Origin: Symsagittifera roscoffensis
Lineage: Eukaryota > Xenacoelomorpha > Acoela > Convolutidae
Assembly (NCBI RefSeq): GCF_963678635.1
Contig: NC_087064.1
Span: 82,579,847-82,643,846, forward strand
Direction of reading: 5' to 3'
Length of the DNA: 64,000 nucleotides
Shown here: in pieces, positions 9,344-18,065 of the stretch
Numbering within the stretch: position 1 is the stretch's first letter
How the letters are laid out: every line of letters starts with the position of its first letter
The notes under the pieces: generated by a model
What the model was told of the DNA's origin: nothing
The model's input: only the letters and a program-made list of their open reading frames with translations
The model's database searches: none
Translations under genes and position numbers: made by a program

Positions 9344-12300
9344 TCACACATAAATAAAGATTTTGATGTTCGTTGTTTCGAAAATGTCGCAAATTAGGCT
9401 GAAAACTCTGCTTTCTTTCAATTTGTCGAGTCCACATCCGATTTTCGGCATGGCTATAGCGTTTATTCCCTTCTGCAGTAGCTGCTGCTTCATGCAGTTG
9501 AGGCTTCTTGACAAATCGTAGTATGTTGGCTTGTCAAAAAATTGTGGTTTTGTGACTAAATTGAAAATTGACTTGTTTTCCCAAGGCAAAGAAACTGAAA
9601 CTGATGATCCAACTATCGGTGTTTCAATGCTTTTTAGGGTTGGTTTGATGCATGGGTAGGCGCTGCTGATCTGCTGTGCTACTCCTTTTGCCATTTGAAA
9701 GTCACTTGAGACGCAGTGAGCTATAGAGCCAGGGAACTGTAGGACATCACCTGATCCCACAAAGATATTTGGTTCATATATTGCATTTACCGAGTCTTTG
9801 CTGCTTCCAGGTCCATCTTTTTGTTTAGTGAATTGTTTCGCTCGTTTAACGCTGTCCATAATAATGTTCCTTTTCGAATCCCGTGAAGGAAAGTCTTCAT
9901 TCGCCGCCTCCGCTTTCTTTCGTATGTTTGCTTTATTGTCCTTTTGCGTTGATCGTGGAATGAATGTAACTGGGGCCACTTCGTGTCCGTCAACGGTTCG
10001 GAGTCCATACTTTCGCGGTTGTTTTGGGCGGCTGGGTATTGGGTGATATCGAACATCATTACTAAACCGAATTTGGGCGTGAATTCGGTCTCTAGCTTCA
10101 GCTGCTGCTTTTCGTCTGACAACTGGCTGTGGTTCGCGAAACAATTCGTCGAGGTTGTATCCCTCAGGATCAGAGTTGTTGCTGGTTAATCTGTCAGTGA
10201 CCTGTTCATCAATGATATCCATTGGTGGCGCTGCTGGTAGTTCAGCGAGTGGTAATTCATGCACATGTACTGCTCCTGGGATTGGGGGTGGATCCGGCGG
10301 TGGTGGTATTACTGGTACTGGGACCGGTAATGGTACCACTATTGGTGCTGCTGGAATTGGCATCGGTGCAGGTGCTGCTGCAACTGCTGGCGCTCCAAAG
10401 GGCACTGATAGTCTGATTCTAGCTGGTGCGGCTGGTTGATCGGTTTCGTCAGGATTATCAGGTTGGATCTCATCTAAGAGTTTCGGCAAGTTTTCGTCGA
10501 AAAGTCCTGGTTCGCTTCGGTATTTTCCGAGTGAAGGATCCGTTTGAAACTTCGTTGGATCTATTGGATTGAGATCTTCTGGTTGATGCTGTGGATCAAC
10601 TGGTCTGAGACGAATTCGGTGCACACATTGGGTGTAGTTAGTTCCAACTTTCCGAATTATATAGTTCGAATTTGTTAACACTTTCTCAACTCTGTACAGG
10701 GGTATCCAGACTTGCATTGATTTGCTTCCAAAGTCTGACTGTGTAGTCAGCAGAGGATTTAGTAGTAAACAAAATGATTCGACTGTGAGAGGCTGCGCAA
10801 GTGCCTTTTGATCGTAATATCCTCGATACTTGTGGTACGAAGAAATCAAGTTCTTTTTTGTTTCTTTGAACTTTTCTAGCATCGCGTCTTGCATTGCCGT
10901 AACGAAGTCTGATTCTGCTGTTACTGATTCCATTGCTTTCGTCGAAAAGCGAAGATCAAGTGGTTTTGTTGGTTCTCTTCCATGAAAAATGGAGCTAGGG
11001 CAGCATCCAATTGATGAAGAGTACGACGTATTGTGAATGAATGTTGCCAATGGGACATATTTGTGCCAGTCTGACCATTGTTCATTAGTATTCAGCTTCA
11101 AGATCCTTTTTAGAGGTCCATGAGATCGCTCGACAAGACCAATTGATTGTGGATGTTTCAGCGTTGCGTGGTTGATTTGAACTTCTAATAGAGTTGTCAA
11201 TTCATGCATTAGTTCTGACGTGAATGTCGTTCCGAGATCTGCTATGATCTTTTTCGGTATGTAGCTGTGCATGAAAAATATTTTCGTGAGTTCCCTTGCT
11301 ACTGTATCAGCGCTAGCGTTTGTCAATGGTGCTGCAAACAAGTATTTCGAGAAGACATCGATTCCAGTTAATACAAATTTGTACACTGGTGACTTCAGTG
11401 GTCCAACGATATCGATTTGCATCATGTCTCCAGGAAAACATTGCAATGACGAGATTGGTTGCAATGGCGGAATTTGATATTTTGCAGATGCTCTTTTGAG
11501 TTGCAAGCATGTTAAGCAATTTTTGATTGTGTTAGTTAAAAATTCAGTGAATCCTGGAAGGTAGAATCGTTTTCTGAACTCTTCTGTGGTCCTTGTCATT
11601 CCCAGATGTCCACCGGTTCGCGAGTTGTGTAGTCGGTACACGACCTCGTTCCAAAGATGTTTTGGTAGGCAGTATTGCTTATGTTTTACGTGTCCCGTGT
11701 CATCGTAGAAGTTTCGATACAGTACTTCGTCGTCGATTATCAGTCTATTGAATTGTTTAGCATATTTTTTCTTGCGGCTATTTTCGTATGTCAGATTGGG
11801 AACTTGTTCGTTTCGTTTCCAATCCTTAACTTCTACTATATCATTATCTTTGTCTTGTTCATTTTTCAAGTCGAGTACTTCGTGACTCATATTCAGGTCA
11901 CTGAAAACATCAGCAGGATCAGGGTGTTGTACTGCTGCGATGATTGGTCTCGTTATTCGGACAAAGTTTTGTGGTTGAATGGTTGCACTAGCTTCCTGTG
12001 AGCTTAGCTCTCTCATGACGTTTTCATACAGTCCGAGTTCAAGCAGTAGTGCTCTGAGGTTGTCGTCGATCTTCTTCTTTTCAGGAAATGCATCATCCAT
12101 TGAGTGGATCAGGTTGAGAGATGCATCCGGTAGTTTCGCTGTCGTGTCGATTTGTATCTCACGCACTGGTATTTTGTCCGTCAATTTCAGTGACAATGAA
12201 GCTGATGGGTCAGTTTGCATTCGTGACAAAAAATCTGCTGCATAGTTTGCTTTTCCAGGTATATGAGCGATAATGATGTTGAATGACATGACGCGGTCCA

Positions 12301-14887
12301 AGAAATTCCAAACCGAGGGTGGAATAGTCTTCGCTTGGAAAAATTGTGTTAAGCTTCGATTGTCAGTCAGTATTATCACTGGTTTTGATGATCCCCAGAT
12401 GAAATGAGAAAAATGATCGAGGGCAAAATATAGTGCTAAGAACTCTTTATAGTAGATGGAGAACTTCAGTTGTGCTGTGTTGAAGAGTCTTGAACCAAAT
12501 GACACTGGTGCATACGTTTTCATTTCACCTTTGTTGTCAGTTTTCACATAGTCTTCAACCATTAGCACGAAACCTGTTCCATGATAGCTTGCATCACATA
12601 GTATTACATATTGTAATCCTGGTTTTGGTAAGCGGAGCGTTATGTCCGTTGCCTGAATTAGATCATGTTTTAGCACTTCGAGACTTTTCTGATGCTCTTC
12701 ATTTGTTTGAAATGCTATATCTTTTCTGAGTAGGCGATAGAAAGGTATCAGTTTTTCACCTAAGCTTGGCATATAATTCCGGAAGAATTGAACAAATCCG
12801 ATTAGTCTTTTAACTTGTTTTACAGTTTGCGGCATTTTAATTTTCTTAAGGAACGTCGAAATTTTCTCTTGTTCAGGTGATATTCCTGCTGGTGTAATTA
12901 TATTACCAAGGAATTTCATTCGTTGTGTTCCTATTTCACATTTGTTCGGTGATAATTTTAATCCCGATTTCCTTACACATTCGAAAATTTTTGAGAGGGT
13001 CGGTATTAGTTCATCAAAATTATTCACTGCACTTCCTATGTCATCCATGAACTGTGTACATAAGTCGGCTGCTAAGCATGGGTCAAGATAGTGCCGTATG
13101 AATGAACTAAAGCCCGTGACTGATTTGCTTAGACCTTGAGCTAGGCATTTGTATGCATAAGTTCGTGAACCGAAATTAAATGCCAAAAGTTGAACTGAAA
13201 GGTCATCTGCCATTTGCACACAGTGGTATGCTTGCGAACAATCAAGTTTGGTAAACAAGCTCTTTCCTGCGAAGTGGTTTGATGCATCTGTCATGTTTGA
13301 GATCGGAAAGTTGCTGTTGATATAGTCATTCTTCAGTGAATGATTTATTCTTCTGAGGTCAATCAACATCCGTAATTTACCAGATGGTTTTCGATGTGCA
13401 AACAATGGACTGCTATATTTTGAATGTGACAATGTTGTTATAAGTCCATAATAGTGCATTAGGGCAAGTTCCACTGTCAATTCTTGTCGCAAATGTATCG
13501 GCGTAGGTGGGCCTTGTGTGTACAAAGGTCGTGTGTGTTCCGGTTTCAGTTTGATTTTGAGGTCGGAATTGTAACCAACATCAAATCTATGTTTGGCGAA
13601 GATGTCCGAAAATTCAACAAGCAAATCTTCTACTTTTGACCTTTGGTCATGTGTCAATACCGAGTTCTCCCACTTAAAATTCTTGATAAATGTCAATCGA
13701 TCTTGAAAGTTCATTTTTGGTTCAATTTTTTCAAGACCTTGAAAATGAAGAATTTGGTCGTAAATGTCACGTTGAATTTGTGGAAGTAATACAGGGTTTT
13801 GACATGTTTCAGGAGTAGGAAACCAAAATTTTTCATACTCAGGTTGACGTTGCTGTTGAGACTGCTGATTATCACAATGTTGCTGAATTAGCTCGTTAAT
13901 GCCCATTTCAATATCGTCTGGATTATTCATTTTTGCAAAAGCAAGCATTTCTGCATCAATTGGTATTAGATTTTCTGCTTCAGTTAGAGTCAGAATTGAA
14001 AATTTTCCAATTTCGGTTTTGAAAGGCAATGTAACATGATGATCAGTGATGTTAAAGGCTGTGATGTATAGCAGGTTATTTGTCAGAACTTCACTAATTG
14101 AGGAAGTGAATGCAATTTCGCAATTTTCTTCAAATTCTTTCGATGGCATTACGATTCCGGTTGTTTTTGCCATGTCCCGGCATGCGTCCTTTAAATGACA
14201 TTCCACCAGAATGGTTTGATGCGGAGCTATTGTTTGACGTTTTGTTAGAATTAACGGGAATTTTTTCACTCGATTAATTCTTCTAGGCTCGTTTGGAGGT
14301 TTTATTTCGTTGATTTGCAGAGTCAAATCTGGGAAATGAAGTAAATTATACTTGGCACAGATATGAATGTGGTGTTTTTTGTAGAAAGGGTTTCCTAGAA
14401 TTATTGAGTTGGCTGCATGTAGAACGAGAAAAGATTCTACAAATGTCATGTCTGCCAATTTAAATTCCAGTGTTACTTCTGTTTCAATTGGCACGAGTTG
14501 TCCTCCTGCCATTCTTACTCTCTTAAGTTTTGATTCACTTATTTTAAGAGGGCGGTATAAAGATTTTTCATCTTTTAAGTCGTCAAATGTCTGTTTTGAG
14601 ATGACATTTGCGCAGGCTCCTGTATCAACCAGGGCTCTTCTTTGTAATCCCGATGAGAATCGTAATTTTGTGTACGTCAAAACTGTTCCTTCCGCAGGAA
14701 TTACTGCGTAAAGGTTGATTATCTCATCAGGTGGAATTGACGGTTTTGATGATTTAGATGATTGAAATGATTTGGGGGACTGACTCGGTGGCTTGATTAG
14801 TTTTTTGGCTGATTCTGAAACGGAAATGATTGACCGTGTCCTTGTGGTTTTTGTCTCCACCAGCATTGGCTTGCCGTATGGTTGAAT
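9344..14887 (-). CDS. pol: Pro-pol polyprotein with C-terminal macro domain
   Basis: The first ATG is at 14866 (1840 codons), but the frame opens at 14887 and is probably entered by -1 frameshifting from the nucleocapsid frame at 14800-14806. Residues below count from the ATG. Aspartic protease with DTGA at 81-84. Reverse transcriptase about 440-660, with LDCSQAY near 541 and catalytic box FMDD at 606-609. RNase H about 750-880, with acidic residues D758, E808 and D835. Integrase zinc domain H1080, H1087, C1117, C1120; catalytic triad D1152, D1210, E1246 with exactly 35 residues between the last two. An SH3-like/GPY-type module lies about 1385-1422. A Pro/Ala-rich linker (about 1477-1550) and a basic stretch lead to a TARG1-like macro domain (1700-1840). 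No internal stop or obvious loss of a catalytic residue, so the enzyme set looks complete. Replication acts in cytoplasmic particles and integration in the nucleus, as for the family. Confidence 0.95.
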   Translation of the reverse strand: MQPYGKPMLVETKTTRTRSIISVSESAKKLIKPPSQSPKSFQSSKSSKPSIPPDEIINLYAVIPAEGTVLTYTKLRFSSGLQRRALVDTGACANVISKQTFDDLKDEKSLYRPLKISESKLKRVRMAGGQLVPIETEVTLEFKLADMTFVESFLVLHAANSIILGNPFYKKHHIHICAKYNLLHFPDLTLQINEIKPPNEPRRINRVKKFPLILTKRQTIAPHQTILVECHLKDACRDMAKTTGIVMPSKEFEENCEIAFTSSISEVLTNNLLYITAFNITDHHVTLPFKTEIGKFSILTLTEAENLIPIDAEMLAFAKMNNPDDIEMGINELIQQHCDNQQSQQQRQPEYEKFWFPTPETCQNPVLLPQIQRDIYDQILHFQGLEKIEPKMNFQDRLTFIKNFKWENSVLTHDQRSKVEDLLVEFSDIFAKHRFDVGYNSDLKIKLKPEHTRPLYTQGPPTPIHLRQELTVELALMHYYGLITTLSHSKYSSPLFAHRKPSGKLRMLIDLRRINHSLKNDYINSNFPISNMTDASNHFAGKSLFTKLDCSQAYHCVQMADDLSVQLLAFNFGSRTYAYKCLAQGLSKSVTGFSSFIRHYLDPCLAADLCTQFMDDIGSAVNNFDELIPTLSKIFECVRKSGLKLSPNKCEIGTQRMKFLGNIITPAGISPEQEKISTFLKKIKMPQTVKQVKRLIGFVQFFRNYMPSLGEKLIPFYRLLRKDIAFQTNEEHQKSLEVLKHDLIQATDITLRLPKPGLQYVILCDASYHGTGFVLMVEDYVKTDNKGEMKTYAPVSFGSRLFNTAQLKFSIYYKEFLALYFALDHFSHFIWGSSKPVIILTDNRSLTQFFQAKTIPPSVWNFLDRVMSFNIIIAHIPGKANYAADFLSRMQTDPSASLSLKLTDKIPVREIQIDTTAKLPDASLNLIHSMDDAFPEKKKIDDNLRALLLELGLYENVMRELSSQEASATIQPQNFVRITRPIIAAVQHPDPADVFSDLNMSHEVLDLKNEQDKDNDIVEVKDWKRNEQVPNLTYENSRKKKYAKQFNRLIIDDEVLYRNFYDDTGHVKHKQYCLPKHLWNEVVYRLHNSRTGGHLGMTRTTEEFRKRFYLPGFTEFLTNTIKNCLTCLQLKRASAKYQIPPLQPISSLQCFPGDMMQIDIVGPLKSPVYKFVLTGIDVFSKYLFAAPLTNASADTVARELTKIFFMHSYIPKKIIADLGTTFTSELMHELTTLLEVQINHATLKHPQSIGLVERSHGPLKRILKLNTNEQWSDWHKYVPLATFIHNTSYSSSIGCCPSSIFHGREPTKPLDLRFSTKAMESVTAESDFVTAMQDAMLEKFKETKKNLISSYHKYRGYYDQKALAQPLTVESFCLLLNPLLTTQSDFGSKSMQVWIPLYRVEKVLTNSNYIIRKVGTNYTQCVHRIRLRPVDPQHQPEDLNPIDPTKFQTDPSLGKYRSEPGLFDENLPKLLDEIQPDNPDETDQPAAPARIRLSVPFGAPAVAAAPAPMPIPAAPIVVPLPVPVPVIPPPPDPPPIPGAVHVHELPLAELPAAPPMDIIDEQVTDRLTSNNSDPEGYNLDELFREPQPVVRRKAAAEARDRIHAQIRFSNDVRYHPIPSRPKQPRKYGLRTVDGHEVAPVTFIPRSTQKDNKANIRKKAEAANEDFPSRDSKRNIIMDSVKRAKQFTKQKDGPGSSKDSVNAIYEPNIFVGSGDVLQFPGSIAHCVSSDFQMAKGVAQQISSAYPCIKPTLKSIETPIVGSSVSVSLPWENKSIFNLVTKPQFFDKPTYYDLSRSLNCMKQQLLQKGINAIAMPKIGCGLDKLKESRVFSLICDIFETTNIKIFIYV
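9347..9769 (-). other. TARG1/OARD1-like macro domain at the end of Pol
   Basis: Residues 1700-1840 of the polyprotein, running to the stop codon. The family (TARG1/OARD1 macro domains) removes ADP-ribose from glutamate/aspartate and deacetylates O-acetyl-ADP-ribose. Seen here: an opening G-D-V-L strand and SIAHCVSSD loop, a DFQMAKGVA segment at the ADP-ribose pocket, then LVTK...DKPTYYDL and PKIGCGLDKL. The catalytic pair of human TARG1 is Lys84 and Asp125, 41 residues apart; the matching residues here are K1773 (codon 9548-9550) and D1814 (codon 9425-9427), also 41 apart. The C-terminal strand ends at the natural stop. It is in frame with integrase, so it is made as part of Gag-Pol and probably released by the element protease. 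A host gene captured long ago is the likely origin; function in the element is inference. Confidence 0.9.
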
Positions 14888-15297
14888 TTACCACAAATGT
14901 CACAGAATTTGGCTGATGCTCGAACCATTGGTTCGAAAGATCCAGATGGAAGTTGAATGTCAGCTTGCGCTGTCTGAGTTCCATTGAATTGATGTTGTTG
15001 TGGTTGCAGGTAGTTCGCGTTTTGCTGTACCTGTGCTGGTTGAATCTGCACCATCGACTGATTTTGCTGCATATTTGGGTACTGTTGGTATTGATACCAT
15101 GGTGGATATTGCTGAGGTGCAATTGGTCCCATATTTTGGAAATTAGTCTGATTATTGTTAAATCCAAAATGATTTTGCCAGTTAGATCTGTTTTTTCCTT
15201 TCCTGCCACTTTGCTGCTGTCCAGGCCAATTATTTTGGTTTTGGTTACCACTGTACTGACTGTTTTGGTTTGTTCTTGTTTTGATGAGAAGGCGGAT
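14797..15297 (-). CDS. gag: Nucleocapsid part of Gag, CCHC zinc knuckle
   Basis: A minus-strand frame open from just below a stop at 15298-15300 down to the stop at 14797. It is rich in Gln, Asn and Pro, and carries one zinc knuckle of the form C-x2-C-x4-H-x4-C (CDICGKFNHTASQC) about 30 codons before its end, which is the usual RNA-binding nucleocapsid motif. It overlaps the end of the capsid frame (15245-15297) in a different phase: passing from capsid to nucleocapsid needs a +1 shift. It overlaps pol between 14797 and 14887, where the slippery heptamer lies. Its first ATG (15132) is probably not a start; it should be made as a Gag extension. Confidence 0.8.
   Translation of the reverse strand: MRLLIKTRTNQNSQYSGNQNQNNWPGQQQSGRKGKNRSNWQNHFGFNNNQTNFQNMGPIAPQQYPPWYQYQQYPNMQQNQSMVQIQPAQVQQNANYLQPQQHQFNGTQTAQADIQLPSGSFEPMVRASAKFCDICGKFNHTASQCWWRQKPQGHGQSFPFQNQPKN
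14800..14806 (-). promoter_or_regulatory. -1 ribosomal frameshift site A AAA AAC
   Basis: On the coding strand the nucleocapsid frame ends CCA AAA AAC TAA. The heptamer A AAA AAC is a textbook X XXY YYZ slippery site and the zero-frame stop follows at once (14797-14799). A -1 slip enters the pol frame directly upstream of the protease. I did not fold the downstream sequence, so a stimulatory pseudoknot or stem is unverified. Confidence 0.85.
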
Positions 15298-16087
15298 TCA
15301 ATTGTTTCTTTGACTGCTCAGTTATTTGTGATCTCATTTCGTTGATCTGCTTCTCAATTTGTTCCTGATTTGTGGACAATTTTGTGAGAGCACTGATCAA
15401 ATTTTCTGAGACTCTGTCGTTTACTTCATTAAATCCGTCTTCTGGGTAGTCTTCGTTTCGGCAAACTTCTCGGATCATGATCTGCTTCTTCGTCAAATTA
15501 CACAATTCTTGGACAGTAGTTGCTTGTGGTTGCTCCATCAATTTTGATCGCAGCCAGTTTGGCATTCCTTTTATGAACAATCGTTTAATTTGTTCATTGC
15601 GATTGTCATTTACTGCATCTATTCTTTCTTGTCGTTGTGCAGTTTCTCGGTGAAATCGCGCTGTGTCTGCTACTAATGGTGCTCCGTTTAATGCAACATC
15701 AATTGGGTCGACAGCTGGCAAATCTGGGGTTGGGTACGCTCGTTGCGCTTTATTTGTCAAGTTCACCAAGAAGTTCTCGGGTGAATCGATTTTAGGATCG
15801 TAACGTAGCTGTTCTAATTTCAGTACATGGATTTCTTGAAGCTGGGGATTGCAGAAATGATCCCTTAGGGCGCCAAGACTATTCTCTACGTTCGCTCGAA
15901 TTGCTGCTGGCAGCGTTTGGTAGAATCGTAGTGCCGCTTCTCGTAGGTGTAGTTGCAAGAAGTTCGCTTGCTGACCAGGAGCGATTCCCGCAACTCCGAT
16001 GTATCCTCGGAACAATTGCTCGAATTGCTGGAAGTCTTCTTTGTCCGTTCCACCGTATGGTGCGACCGAAATTTGCGCGTGTGCCAT
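15245..16087 (-). CDS. gag: Gag (matrix/capsid part), 280 codons
   Basis: The first gene of the element, starting at an ATG 646 bp inside the 5' LTR. The protein begins MAHAQISVAPYGG and is followed by a helical capsid-like region (EDFQQFEQLF, QANFLQLHL, ALRFYQTLP, LRDHF), which matches the retrotransposon gag family pattern of a short conserved block around W/F-x-x-F and L-x-L. A charged Gln/Glu/Lys coiled-coil-like stretch (about residues 225-265) ends it. The frame stops (TAA) at 15245 without a zinc knuckle; the knuckle lies in the +1 frame just downstream. Either a programmed +1 shift, a one-base insertion in this copy, or an assembly error explains this. Confidence 0.85.
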   Translation of the reverse strand: MAHAQISVAPYGGTDKEDFQQFEQLFRGYIGVAGIAPGQQANFLQLHLREAALRFYQTLPAAIRANVENSLGALRDHFCNPQLQEIHVLKLEQLRYDPKIDSPENFLVNLTNKAQRAYPTPDLPAVDPIDVALNGAPLVADTARFHRETAQRQERIDAVNDNRNEQIKRLFIKGMPNWLRSKLMEQPQATTVQELCNLTKKQIMIREVCRNEDYPEDGFNEVNDRVSENLISALTKLSTNQEQIEKQINEMRSQITEQSKKQLNPPSHQNKNKPKQSVQW

Positions 16088-16715
16088 CTTATTACAGTTG
16101 AATGATTATCAGATTTGTGATACAGTTAATGATTGAGCACAGCACTTAGTCGATTTAAGGGGGGCACAAGAAAATTTTGCTAGACTTTCCTTATTTTGGA
16201 TTATTGAACCTTTATGCATCTATTGCTATTCTGATTTTGGTTATTCTTTCCATCAGGGTTTGCTAATATTTCCGTTACTTCGCTTTTTTTGGTTGGGGAA
16301 CTTATTAGTTACAATATCAATTTACTGCAAGTGAGTTTTGAGTTTGTTTTTAACTAACTGTTTTGACGTTGGAAACCTTTCATCTACTTCCTTTTCTGCC
16401 TCTTCAGTAGCTCACTTGACATACCATCTGACAGAAGTAGAGAAGCTGTAGGTCACAATCCACATGTCTGCTTGTAGATTGGAAAAAGTTGTCAGCTCAG
16501 GAGATGTTGAAAAGTTGTGGTTGTCTTCTTTTTTCTCCCTGTCTGTCAGTTGTTCACTGAGTTTTGCTCTGCTGCCAACATCTGAGCATTGCTGTGCTGA
16601 TCAAGATGTTTTTTTTTTTTTTTTTGTTCTGCTTCAGCAAAGTAGTGTTGTCACTTTCTGCTCAAATTATGATGTTTGGAATCGCCGATGACTGTTTTGA
16701 ATCCAGAAGTTGAAA
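16088..16715 (-). other. 5' leader of the gypsy element
   Basis: Untranslated leader between the primer binding site and the gag ATG. It should hold the packaging signal. It contains a long poly-A on the coding strand (poly-T at about 16610-16625). I see no gene in it on either strand. Confidence 0.7.
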
Positions 16716-16733
16716 TTCCCGCGAAAGTCACCA
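16716..16733 (-). promoter_or_regulatory. Primer binding site (minus-strand DNA priming)
   Basis: On the coding strand TGGTGACTTTCGCGGGAA follows the 5' LTR without a gap. TGG is the complement of the tRNA CCA end, so a tRNA 3' end ending ...GAAAGTCACCA would prime. I cannot assign the tRNA without a host tRNA set. Its position also confirms the unusual LTR end at 16734. Confidence 0.85.
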
Positions 16734-17172
16734 TATAATATTCCGTATCTGGCGGATGGATAATACGGGTATACTGTCGTCTACTGTTATGCGAGCTGTT
16801 CAATTGGTAATGTTATTTAGCACTACTGGCTATCAATTGTATTTAGATTGGATTCATTATTTAGATATGTCTCGAGCGGTAAAGACCTATCTTGCTTTAA
16901 AGGATGCTGGTTCCGATTCCTAGCTTCTGATATTTCGCAAGTCGATCGGCGCAAGTAAGAGCATGATTGGTATAGTTTATTAAGTTGATCTCTATTCAAT
17001 TGATTCGTAGCTCGGTTTAAATCTCCAATGATTGGTATTAATTACCATCAATGTTTACATAGTTAAATAAATATATGATGCAGCTCTATTTTAACATCAA
17101 GGTGAATTATGTAATCTATTCGGTTCAGATGGTTAATTAGAATGAATGACATCATGAAGGGATGATGTCACA
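16734..17172 (-). repeat. 5' LTR of the gypsy element (promoter)
   Basis: 439 bp, apparently identical to the copy at 6912-7350. It should hold the promoter: a TATA-like run is on the coding strand at 17067-17078, about 95 bp inside the LTR, and an AATAAA at 16976-16981 about 95 bp further on, which would put the R region between them. The TATA and poly(A) roles are inferred from position only. Confidence 0.95.
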
Positions 17173-17177
17173 ATACT
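17173..17177. repeat. Target-site duplication, right copy (ATACT)
   Basis: Exact match to 6907-6911. Confidence 0.95.
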
Positions 17178-18065
17178 TGATTTTTTTTCAGCTTGAATTC
17201 AGTTGAAAAAACTTGCGACTCGAATTATAAATTCTTCACTGCTACTTTGTGGTCAATCTTCGAGACAATTTTGGGAGCTCGCAAGTCATCCAACGAAGTC
17301 ATTGCCGGGTAAAAAGCACAGTACCGCAAGGTAACCAACCTTTTAAATGTTTAGGGCGAAAACACGTTCATCGTTGAAAACATGAGTCTGCTCTCCATTA
17401 TACGTGACTCTGCAGAGCAAAAAAATCATCGACCTTGAACTTTTACAAATATATTTCAGAAACCGAATCACGACTAAAACGGCTTTCAAAAGATTCCACA
17501 CTTAATCCTTTAAAATTTTTCTCTGTCGTATCTAAAACTGAGCGCAAAAATGTACCCTACACTAATTCCATTCCTCTCTTTCGAGAGTGGAAAGAACAGC
17601 AACATTTTTTTATCCGCTGTCATATTTTTTTTTAGATTCACAGCTTGATATTTTCATTCCTTAATCACTTTGTCTAGATAACAACATTGACAAAAATAAC
17701 GATTTCATTGAGCCAATTAAAACTAATGGGAAACCAACAAAAATAACATCAACCCATAAAAATAACGCTGGACAAAAATTGGCCTTGTCCCAAGAAATGA
17801 GATAAAACTAAACGTTGAGAGCGTTTCGACATTTCGGGGATAAATTAATTTAGAAAAAACAGATCAATGACTTTTTAAATGTCATTACATTGACCTCTAC
17901 CTCAAGGACGGACTTTTCCAGCAGGGGAGAGCAATGTAAAAAAAAAATTGATAGTGCAAACGCCGAAAAAAATGTGGGACGTATATGCTTTCCTTTTGCA
18001 TGGACACACTTAAATGAGCTTCTAAAAGACGTCTTTGGGAGTGAAAACTTGGACTGAAAACTTAC
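17178..18065. other. Probable intron of the IA-2-like gene, with possible LINE scrap
   Basis: Downstream (minus strand) of IA-2-like exon 5. On the plus strand about 17410-17610 reads ISETESRLKRL...PLKFFSVVS, which resembles the linker before the reverse transcriptase of Jockey-type LINEs, but it is short and I hold it weakly. No further IA-2-like exon is convincing here. Confidence 0.35.

Larger units (their letters stand above)
6912..17172 (-). mobile_element. Complete Ty3/gypsy LTR retrotransposon with macro-domain polyprotein
   Basis: A 10,261-bp element transcribed on the minus strand. The order on its coding strand is 5' LTR (16734-17172), primer binding site, ~0.65-kb leader, gag (16087-15245 and the shifted nucleocapsid frame to 14797), pro-pol with a C-terminal macro domain (14887-9344), a ~2-kb 3' non-coding region with 172-bp tandem repeats, and the 3' LTR (6912-7350). 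The protease-RT-RNase H-integrase order places it in Ty3/gypsy (Metaviridae). The LTRs appear identical along 439 bp, a perfect 5-bp target duplication flanks it, and the 5.5-kb pol frame is intact, so insertion is recent and the element may be active. Its base composition is clearly less AT-rich than the surroundings. It inserted between the sequences now ending at 6911 and restarting at 17178, on the same strand as the IA-2-like exons. Confidence 0.97.

Noticed and set aside
9798-14711. Plus-strand open frames within the gypsy element (for example 10155-10439, 11675-12001)
   Set aside because: They are shadows of the intact minus-strand pol frame; several are Gly/Val-rich because they lie opposite the Pro/Ala linker.
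14754-15251. 165-codon minus-strand frame overlapping the nucleocapsid
   Set aside because: It lies in the third frame over the zinc-knuckle region and has no Gag-like composition; the knuckle is in the frame ending at 14797.
17880-18055. Long open reading beyond IA-2-like exon 5 on the minus strand
   Set aside because: Joining it would need a 12-nt intron; it has no homology or splice sites and is best seen as intron.
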